Notes under the pieces: generated by a model
The model's database searches: none
Told to the model about the DNA's origin: nothing
What the model saw: only the letters and a program-made list of their open reading frames with translations
From: Acidobacteriaceae bacterium
GTDB lineage: Bacteria > Acidobacteriota > Terriglobia > Terriglobales > Acidobacteriaceae
Direction: 5' to 3'
Assembly: GCA_003138955.1 (NCBI GenBank)
Contig: PLHP01000405.1
Location: forward strand, 1-33,673
DNA: 33,673 nt
Position numbers and translations under genes: made by a program
Shown: positions 8,231-16,039 of the stretch, piece by piece
How positions within the stretch are numbered: position 1 is the stretch's first letter
Layout: each line of letters begins with the position of its first letter

Positions 8231-9421
8231 TCAGTGGCTTGCATTGTTCCGAGTAACGGAGCGAATCAATTCCCTCGAAGCGAACTCCGCTCCCGAAACA
8301 AAACCAAGCAGCGGCCCGAAACTCCATGCCGCAGGTTTGCCAAAAAAATGCAATCCTGGGACCGTAGACTCCAGTCCCCCGTGGAGCACGGGGAAGCCGT
8401 CCACTGTCTCAAGTTGCGTTAATAATGACTGTGCCAGGAACGGATACCGTGAAACATCAACCCGGAATCCTGTCGCGAGAAGCGCGTGATCGACGAGGCG
8501 TTCCGTCCCGTCGTTAAGTCGAAGTTGCAGTCGGCTGCCAGCGACCGCGGCGGAAACGACGCTGCGTCCTAATGTGATGGGCACTCCAGCAATTCGCGAC
8601 TGCAGCCAATAGGCGCCAGCCGGCCGGATTGCACGATAGGCGGTACGATCCTGAAAACCTCGCGGGAATCGACGAAACAGGTGCGGCATGGCAACCAGAC
8701 GGCTAATCCCCGCCGGGCCGACATCTCGCGTCGAATACAGCATTTTTGAGATCACGCCCAGATGATGGAGTCTCGGATGCAGCCCGACCCAATTCAGTGT
8801 CCGATCGCGTGCAATCACCTCAACGTCGATGTCTGCCTCCCTAAGCAAAGCAGCTGACTCGAGGGCGCTCTGCCCAGCGCCGATGACGACCACCCGCTGG
8901 CCTTTAAACCTCCGGAGATCGTTTTGCTCGGTAGTATGCGAAGCCAGCGCACAAGGGATGCCAGCGAACTCCGCCGGCCGGCTGGCAAACGCACCGATTC
9001 CTGTCGCGACCACAACGCGCCGCGAGGTGAATTCCTCTCCTTCTGCCATGACCACCTTGAAGCCGCGCGGGTCAATTTCCACACTGCTGACATGCCGTCT
9101 ATCCAAATCCGGAACAGCATGAACCTGATACCAACGTCCGTAATCGATAAAGCGATCGAGTGGAATCGGCTTCGGTATGTGATTACCGTTCTGTCGGCAA
9201 TAGGCGTCTAACGTCAATTCTCGCCTGGGATCAGCAAGGTGCGAGGCTCCCCAATTTGAGCGTAGACACATGCCCGCCGGCATCTGGTTCTGCCAGAACG
9301 CCATCGGCTCGCCAAAAACTCTGGCTTCGACGCCCGCCGCACGGAGGTATGCCGCTGCACAAAGTCCGTAGGGACCCGCACCGATGATAGTTAACCAGCA
9401 ATCTGCCGATTTGCTCTTCAT
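8231..9421 (-). CDS. FAD/NAD(P)-binding oxidoreductase (flavin monooxygenase-like)
   Basis: GAGPYGLCAAAYLRAAGVEARVFG FAD site, VVVATGIGAFASRP, second nucleotide site VVVIGAGQSALESAALLREA, ATGFRVD motif. Confidence 0.88.
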   Translation of the reverse strand: MKSKSADCWLTIIGAGPYGLCAAAYLRAAGVEARVFGEPMAFWQNQMPAGMCLRSNWGASHLADPRRELTLDAYCRQNGNHIPKPIPLDRFIDYGRWYQVHAVPDLDRRHVSSVEIDPRGFKVVMAEGEEFTSRRVVVATGIGAFASRPAEFAGIPCALASHTTEQNDLRRFKGQRVVVIGAGQSALESAALLREADIDVEVIARDRTLNWVGLHPRLHHLGVISKMLYSTRDVGPAGISRLVAMPHLFRRFPRGFQDRTAYRAIRPAGAYWLQSRIAGVPITLGRSVVSAAVAGSRLQLRLNDGTERLVDHALLATGFRVDVSRYPFLAQSLLTQLETVDGFPVLHGGLESTVPGLHFFGKPAAWSFGPLLGFVSGAEFASRELIRSVTRNNASH

Positions 9422-9455
9422 GGTTATCGGATCCTTGCCAGATGGAATGAACCGG

Positions 9456-10835
9456 TCACGAGTGCTTCACCGCGCTGGCCGAAAGTCCGCCCGCCGTTGA
9501 GTGCTGCATCGAGAAGACAAGGTTGCCGTCCTTTTCACTGGCATAAGCAACGCGGGCCCGCTCGCTTCCCTCACCTTCAATCCGCCACGCGTTTCCGTCG
9601 CTGACTAACTCCATTTTGGACCTTTGTCTCCACCATCGGTCAACTTCCCCGGGTAGGGCTACCCATATGTTTCTTGGGGCGCGAAGCGATGCCAGATGAG
9701 TGAGTAGTTGCCGATAAACGTCACTTTCGCGGTCTTTCATGATGTAATCCGGATGCACAATAAAACTGATCAGTCCGTTTTGCTCCAGGATCAGATCAAT
9801 CTGTCTTTTCCAGAGGTCAATCGAGAAACTTCGCAGATAGTTGAAAAGCGCATAATCTTGCGTGGTAGTGACTGGCAACTCCAGCATTTTGCCTACAAAG
9901 TAAGGCATAACCGTGCAACACCCGCCGCGCTGTGGTTCCAGATGCCCCGAACTGGGAACCGACATGTCGTACGAGAAATCAAGATCCGAGTACCACTCTT
10001 GTCTGCGGTACAAGATAGCGGACCGAAAGCCGGACGCTTTATAGAGCCGTCCATATTCGTTGATTTGTTTCGCACGTCTCGCAAACTCATTTCGGTCGTT
10101 GTACAACCGCCCGTCGTGGTTCAGGTCCTGGACATTGACTTCGAAGCCGCGTGTGCGGATCGAATCCAGAAACTTCTGGCTCACCTCATACCGATCTTCG
10201 GGGATGATCTGAAAAGAGGCCGCTATCCCGAACGACTCGTTGAGGTTCATCAAGGATTCACAGAAATCCCTCCCCGCAGTGGTCTCAACGTCGTGCGTCA
10301 CGCTCACGCCACCGGCCGCGCCCTCCGGCCAGAACCAGATAAACGGGATCTTCTCCAGTTGCTGTGCGCGTAACAACAGTTGCATGGATCCGCGCACAAT
10401 GCTGTCCACAGTGTGATCCACTGGCCAGTTGGGGAAAACGATTTTGCTCCAATCGCTTAAGTACGCGCGCTGCAAGTGTCTGCGGATGGCAACTGGTAGA
10501 AAAGGCCGGACAGCGTAGTACAGCCACGGGACGATTCCATTTTCTGAGCTGCCGTACTGGCAGTCCTCGGTATAACGTTCCAGACGGAGATTCTCTACAA
10601 CTTCCTTTAAATCAAACGGCAAATGCACCGAGCCAGACGCCGAATCCACGTCTGCCCACCCATCACGAAGCTGGCCTCGCGGAGAATCGGCTGGTCGGTG
10701 CCGGGCATATCTGCCGTAGCCGACAACTCCCTGCCCGAATTGGAAGAATCCGCTATTCTCGGAAAGCCCGTCTTTTACAGACAGCCGGACGTAGCGCTCC
10801 GGACAGCGAAAATATTCGAGAAAAGTTTGCTTCAT
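9456..10835 (-). CDS. Polysaccharide deacetylase-like (CE4/NodB-like) protein
   Basis: GGVSVTHDVETTAGRDFCESLMNLNESFGIAASFQIIPEDRYEV...GFEVNVQDLNHDGRLY...GFRSAILYRRQEWYSDLDFSYDMSVPSSG...LISFIVHPDYIM. Confidence 0.78.
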   Translation of the reverse strand: MKQTFLEYFRCPERYVRLSVKDGLSENSGFFQFGQGVVGYGRYARHRPADSPRGQLRDGWADVDSASGSVHLPFDLKEVVENLRLERYTEDCQYGSSENGIVPWLYYAVRPFLPVAIRRHLQRAYLSDWSKIVFPNWPVDHTVDSIVRGSMQLLLRAQQLEKIPFIWFWPEGAAGGVSVTHDVETTAGRDFCESLMNLNESFGIAASFQIIPEDRYEVSQKFLDSIRTRGFEVNVQDLNHDGRLYNDRNEFARRAKQINEYGRLYKASGFRSAILYRRQEWYSDLDFSYDMSVPSSGHLEPQRGGCCTVMPYFVGKMLELPVTTTQDYALFNYLRSFSIDLWKRQIDLILEQNGLISFIVHPDYIMKDRESDVYRQLLTHLASLRAPRNIWVALPGEVDRWWRQRSKMELVSDGNAWRIEGEGSERARVAYASEKDGNLVFSMQHSTAGGLSASAVKHS

Positions 10836-10979
10836 AGAAATCGCCCACAGTGCCAGCGTTTACTCAGTCAATGGACCGGTGTAGAACCGATTGCCCACTG
10901 CGGTGAGCAATCGATTCGGTTGACGCGTTGACGATCCGCCCCACGATCGTTCTCTTCTCAAGCTCTCGGGTTCTCACCT

Positions 10980-12047
10980 TCATGTTCCCAGATTGCCTGT
11001 CAGGCTTCGGCCTCCGATGCGGAAAAGTGCCTTGTCCCAGAGCCTTACTAGCGACCACCTGAGACTGGGCAGCGACCACTGCGCGCGTCGAGCGAGACGC
11101 CAGCCAAATAATGCCTTGATCCAGGAGTACTTCCAGGACAAGCGCGGCACTTCCAGTTGCCCGCCCAGGTTCCTGGACATTTCTTCCGCCTGTCTGAAAA
11201 TATCGAGTCGCTCCGGATAGAAAACAACCATCCGGTTTTGCAGGAACCTCACACACGCGGCACGTACCCTCTCACTGTCTTCCAACGATCGGAGATAACC
11301 GACATGGAGTTGCAGCGAGCACCAATGTGCCTCCCGTTTTTTGTCGGAGAGCCCTATGTAGCTCAGGCTGCCAGACCCGGACGCGCGATAGTACACTCTC
11401 GCTTCTGGAACAAATCGGACGCCATCGCTGGCCAGGAGGACGCGGCAGAAGTACTCCTGATCATCATCACTCAATAGCCTGGTGTCCCATGGACCGGCCG
11501 CTTCGGTCAGTTCGCGACTGACCAGCCACGTGGCGGTCTGCATGTACAGGTTCTGCTCCATCTTGCGCAGCAGCCACTCAGTAGTGGACAGATCACACCA
11601 CAGCGCGGTGGGAACGAATTTCGCTCGATCATACCGGTGCATGAACCGTCCCCATGCCGAGGAAAGAAGGGTACGTTTACTTCCACACTGGTCCGCTGCC
11701 TCCATCTGCTTCTCAATTTTGTCGGGAGCCAGGAGATCATCGGCATCCAGCCACTGAATGTAATCTCCCTGGCTCAGAGAGAAAGCCTTGTTTCTGGCTG
11801 CGGCAGCTCCCTGGTTTTCCTGTGTGATAACGCGGACCGACTCCGACTCGAACCGCCGGGCAATTTTCAGCGTTTGATCGGCGGAGCCATCGTCAACCAC
11901 GATGATTTCCTTTGGCTCCCACGTTTGCGCAATCGCCGACCGGAGAGTGTCACCGATCCATTCCTGCGCGTTGAATGCAGGAATGAGAATTGATACCAAA
12001 GGGGTTCTCATGATGGTTTCGAAGGGGCACAGGGAATTTCCCGACAC
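10980..12047 (-). CDS. Glycosyltransferase family 2
   Basis: PLVSILIPAFNAQEWIGDTLRSAIAQTWEPKEIIVVDDGSADQTLKIA...QWLDADDLLAPDKIEKQ: GT2 GT-A motifs. Confidence 0.93.
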   Translation of the reverse strand: MSGNSLCPFETIMRTPLVSILIPAFNAQEWIGDTLRSAIAQTWEPKEIIVVDDGSADQTLKIARRFESESVRVITQENQGAAAARNKAFSLSQGDYIQWLDADDLLAPDKIEKQMEAADQCGSKRTLLSSAWGRFMHRYDRAKFVPTALWCDLSTTEWLLRKMEQNLYMQTATWLVSRELTEAAGPWDTRLLSDDDQEYFCRVLLASDGVRFVPEARVYYRASGSGSLSYIGLSDKKREAHWCSLQLHVGYLRSLEDSERVRAACVRFLQNRMVVFYPERLDIFRQAEEMSRNLGGQLEVPRLSWKYSWIKALFGWRLARRAQWSLPSLRWSLVRLWDKALFRIGGRSLTGNLGT

Positions 12048-12062
12048 TACTCCTTGACCTGG

Positions 12063-13646
12063 TTAGGGCGCAAGCTCTCCGTTCGGGTCAGGGAGACAGG
12101 ACGCAGCGGCTTCCAGGGACGGCTTTCGGAAGACGCCAGATGGAAGCATTTCCCGCAAAAGCCTCGTGAACTGATTGAGAGGTGCATACCCTCCATGCAG
12201 AAGAATGACCGCAGTCAGATAGAGAACTACGAACAATAACGTGGTCGTCACCATCCGGATCAACGCTCCCTTTGCGCTTGAAGCCGAAACAGTGGACAGT
12301 ATTGCCTTCGCGATGCCCGCGGATGCGCAACCCGCTAACAGGCTCGCAACCAAGTACTTCCAAATAGTTGCCAGCACGGGCGCGAATCCGAATTGGATTG
12401 GCCTTCCCGCATACCAGAACGCGGGTGCTATCAAAACGAAGTAGGAGGTGGTCCAAGCTACGGCTATTCCCTCGGGCCCCCAGCGCAGTCCCGTAATAAG
12501 AAGCAGCACTGTGACCGCAGCCTCTATCAGTCCCCAGCGGAACCATCGGTCCGCCCGTCCGATCGAAAGGTTGATCCAACCGTGGATTTGGTAGAGGATC
12601 ATAATCCCGATTCCGGGGCCGAATAAGGTAAAGATACGTCCCGCCGACTCCCACCCCGGTCCCAGTAAAAGACGAATCAGATCTTTGCCCACTAGGGTCA
12701 GATCAGCACTCAACCCCATACCCACAAAAGCCACCACAGACAGTACGCCAAGAAGATGTTGTCTGTACTTAACGAGGTTCCCCCGGAACCGGCTTAGGGC
12801 GGACACGGCGACGTTCGTGAGGGATGCCGTCGACATGCTCAGCGGAAGGTTAAATAGGTCGTAAGCCTTTTTGTAGAAGCCGAGAGAAGTTGCGCCAAAG
12901 CGCCATCCCACGAGGAGATTGTCCGTATTGTTGGCAAAGTAGTTGGCGGTGAAACGTCCATAAGTGTGCATCGCGAACCGTACCATCGGGCGAGTACCGA
13001 CTCCGCGCCGGGGGCGGCCGGGAACCCATCGACACAACGACCAAGCCCCGATGGATGTGCTAAGCGAAAGTGCGATGGATCCTGCGACCAGAGCCCAGTA
13101 TCCCCAACCTGCCCAGCCGAGAGAGATTGACACGGCCGTCGAAACCAGACGCGCCACCACGTCATTGGCGGACACAACCGAGAACCGCATCGCTCGCTTG
13201 AGTAGGGCCACGTGCTGAACCGAGGTGCTGCTGATGAGGATCGTGACTGACATGCCAACGGCCACGCGCGTTACGCGCGGGTCGCCGTAAAACCGCGCCA
13301 GCAGAGTCCCTGCCGCCGCGAATCCGATTGTCAATAGAAAACCTACCCCTATATTGACCCAGAACAGATTACTGGCCAAGAAATGGTCGATCTCGTCTAC
13401 CTGAAGAATGGCCTCGGTAAATCCGTTTGGACCACAGTTCACAAGAAGCAGGCTGAACAAACTAACCATGCCTATCAGCCCAAAGTCGGCGGGTACGAGG
13501 AGCCGAGCCAAGATCATCGTGGAGATGACTTGGATGGCTAAGCCCGACACTGAGGAGAGCAGTGTGGCCCCGGCGCCTCGAACGGCGCGCCGAGGCACGT
13601 CGTCTGGGTTCAACCGGAACGTGCCCCCGGCATCAAACGGCCTCAA
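12063..13646 (-). CDS. Polysaccharide flippase (MOP superfamily, Wzx/WzxC-like)
   Basis: RRAVRGAGATLLSSVSGLAIQVISTMILARLLVPADFGLIGMVSLF... multi-TM architecture typical of lipopolysaccharide/EPS flippases. Confidence 0.9.
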   Translation of the reverse strand: MRPFDAGGTFRLNPDDVPRRAVRGAGATLLSSVSGLAIQVISTMILARLLVPADFGLIGMVSLFSLLLVNCGPNGFTEAILQVDEIDHFLASNLFWVNIGVGFLLTIGFAAAGTLLARFYGDPRVTRVAVGMSVTILISSTSVQHVALLKRAMRFSVVSANDVVARLVSTAVSISLGWAGWGYWALVAGSIALSLSTSIGAWSLCRWVPGRPRRGVGTRPMVRFAMHTYGRFTANYFANNTDNLLVGWRFGATSLGFYKKAYDLFNLPLSMSTASLTNVAVSALSRFRGNLVKYRQHLLGVLSVVAFVGMGLSADLTLVGKDLIRLLLGPGWESAGRIFTLFGPGIGIMILYQIHGWINLSIGRADRWFRWGLIEAAVTVLLLITGLRWGPEGIAVAWTTSYFVLIAPAFWYAGRPIQFGFAPVLATIWKYLVASLLAGCASAGIAKAILSTVSASSAKGALIRMVTTTLLFVVLYLTAVILLHGGYAPLNQFTRLLREMLPSGVFRKPSLEAAASCLPDPNGELAP

Positions 13647-13876
13647 ATGGCCTCCTCGACTAACCCCATACCAAGCCCGTAGGTAATTTGTAATTCGGAT
13701 TCAACAAAGTTGTAAGTATTGTAGAAGCTCGCGGAATGAGAGCTCTCTGAGCGGCGATTCGCGGTTCTAATACGGATCCGCCGTCGGGTTCATAGATGCG
13801 CTCGTTCCACTTTAGCGGCAAGCGCGGAGCGTGGCTCCTCAGTGTCCGGTGTCGACGGCAAGATCAATGAACAAAA

Positions 13877-15928
13877 TCAATGAACGACAGCCGTGATGCC
13901 CGTCGGAGCGGGCGGACCAGAAGCACCGCCATAGCAAGTGTTCGCGTTGAAGGTTGTTATCACGCTCCCAGAGCCGTCTGACGATCCGCCCATCACGTTG
14001 AAGTAACAGTTCATGGCCGGATTCGGGTAGGCGTGCCCGCCTAGGCTGGACGTCCCGGCAGTCATTGTCCCGCCGGTCACGTCCGGTCCAATCGCGGGAA
14101 AAGGCGAAGCCGGTCCGCTCGGAAATTGCCACCAACTCGGCTGGCCCGCCAAGTAGAAAGAATTCGGCAGCGTCGTGGATGATGGAACCGGGTTGGCGTT
14201 GATGTAGGTGACGGCCGTCGTCGGAATCTCCGAACCGTTCGTACAGTATGATGGCAGCGGGGTGGAGCCGCACCAGCGTACTCCTCCAGTGACTGTATCG
14301 TAGTTTCCCCAGCGCAGCATGGTGCTTTCTACCAAAGTATCCTTTTGTGGATAACTACTTCCACCGGGGTCCACCTCGCAATTCGACCATCCCCAACCCA
14401 TTGCGAAGATTGAAGCATTGCAAGCCGTCTGACCACCTGAGCCAGTAGTGCCGGTCTGGTAGATGGTAAAGTAGCCGCCATAGCCCATTACGTTCCCTAT
14501 GATATTCTCGCCGCGCCAGCCATAGTAGACGTTGAAAGCGTTCGTGTTATTGGTGGTCAGCGTGGCCGGCGAAGTTGCCCCGTTGTATCCACGCCCCGAT
14601 AATTGGTTGCGGAAAAAGGTATTCAGTCCTCCCATCCCGTGAATGTCGTCAAGATTGATGGAAGCGCCTTCATTCCCCTCCATCAGCTTCATTTCATTCC
14701 CGGCATCGTGGGCCATGAAAGCCGCTTCGTTCCATTTTGGAGTTGAACCGGGCTGGTACAGATTGTTGATCCAGAAGTTGTAGCCCATTACCCCACCGCT
14801 GCCCCCAGCACCGATCACTGGAGCGGCGATTTGCTGGAAGATGTTGTTCTCGATCAGGTAATCCGAAGAGAGCAAGTCCTCGATGCCATAGCTTACCGAT
14901 GTTTCGTTCTGCGTTCCAAAGAAGTAGCTGTCACGGACGGTGATGTTCTTGGTCTGGTAGAAGTAAACGTGGTCCCGGTTGGTGTTGGTGTCGACAATGT
15001 TCTTGACCCAGCAGTTATAGCAATCGTAGAACTGTATGCCAGCTTGCGCCGACGTGCTGCGGGTGTGGTTCAGCGTCATGTCCTCGATCCCGACGCCTTG
15101 GATTACCGCAGTACTCGGCCACCAAATGCCGACGTTCTGCGACGAGCGCCAGTTAGTTCCGTACACCGGATTCGAGAGAGTAAGCAGCGGAGAACTTGAC
15201 GAGTACGGAGAACTGGTGTTGATGGCCCTAATGATGAACACCTGGCTTTGGTTGTAATCCACCCCGCCGATGACGCTGCCGTTATAGGAGCCGGTCTGGC
15301 TGCTTTGGTGGCAGTAAGGCGCTGTCGTGTCTTGATCGCAAACGAACAGCCCGCTGCCGACGGACGTGTCATCAGCTTGGTCCATGATGATCATGGTGCC
15401 TACCGACAAGCCGGACTTGCCGATGGTATTGACCACGATTTGGTTGGAACCTTGCGTATACCCGCTGCTGACCTGAGCAGCATTCGAGCCGCCCGGCTGG
15501 GTTGGCGTGCTGCCCGAGAACCATTCGCCCGCGCTGTCGATTACGCAAATGTCGGCGTTGCAGGCGCTGGCCACGCCGGTAAAATTCAAAATCGTGTGTC
15601 CCGGACCGGCTCCGCGAAGCGTAATGTTGCTGGAGCCTTTGTCGCTAATGCCCGAAATGGAAAACGTCCCCGCAGGCAGAAGCACGACTGAGTTCGCTGG
15701 CGCAGATGCGATGGCGGCGGTGATGTTGGCTCCCGTGACGCCGGAGCCCGTCAGCGCGGCGCAAGCCGAGGTCGAGCAAATCGTGGTGCGATTGGTGATG
15801 GTCGCGCCCACGCCGTTCGTCGCCCAATTCGTTGCGCGGCTGGGGTCAATGATGCCAGACCAAGGCTGACCAAAAGCCAATACCGAACTAAGCGCAAAGA
15901 TAGCTACGGGCAGTGTCAGTACTTTCAT
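13877..15928 (-). CDS. Secreted right-handed parallel beta-helix (pectate-lyase-like) protein
   Basis: Signal peptide MKVLTLPVAIFALSSVLAFGQPW; SGIIDPSRATNWATNGVGATI...VVLLPAGTFSISGISDKGSSNITLRGAGPGHTILNFTG...; beta-helix style repeats (NITVRDSYFFGTQ, DYLIENNIFQQI). Confidence 0.85.
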   Translation of the reverse strand: MKVLTLPVAIFALSSVLAFGQPWSGIIDPSRATNWATNGVGATITNRTTICSTSACAALTGSGVTGANITAAIASAPANSVVLLPAGTFSISGISDKGSSNITLRGAGPGHTILNFTGVASACNADICVIDSAGEWFSGSTPTQPGGSNAAQVSSGYTQGSNQIVVNTIGKSGLSVGTMIIMDQADDTSVGSGLFVCDQDTTAPYCHQSSQTGSYNGSVIGGVDYNQSQVFIIRAINTSSPYSSSSPLLTLSNPVYGTNWRSSQNVGIWWPSTAVIQGVGIEDMTLNHTRSTSAQAGIQFYDCYNCWVKNIVDTNTNRDHVYFYQTKNITVRDSYFFGTQNETSVSYGIEDLLSSDYLIENNIFQQIAAPVIGAGGSGGVMGYNFWINNLYQPGSTPKWNEAAFMAHDAGNEMKLMEGNEGASINLDDIHGMGGLNTFFRNQLSGRGYNGATSPATLTTNNTNAFNVYYGWRGENIIGNVMGYGGYFTIYQTGTTGSGGQTACNASIFAMGWGWSNCEVDPGGSSYPQKDTLVESTMLRWGNYDTVTGGVRWCGSTPLPSYCTNGSEIPTTAVTYINANPVPSSTTLPNSFYLAGQPSWWQFPSGPASPFPAIGPDVTGGTMTAGTSSLGGHAYPNPAMNCYFNVMGGSSDGSGSVITTFNANTCYGGASGPPAPTGITAVVH

Positions 15929-16039
15929 TTCAGATGATCCTTACATAGCCAACCACCCTTATGGTCGGTGTAACTATCTGAATATGCGCTTTCATTAGCG
16001 CTGGCATCCACTGCTGCTAGGATATAGTCATACTTGAGC

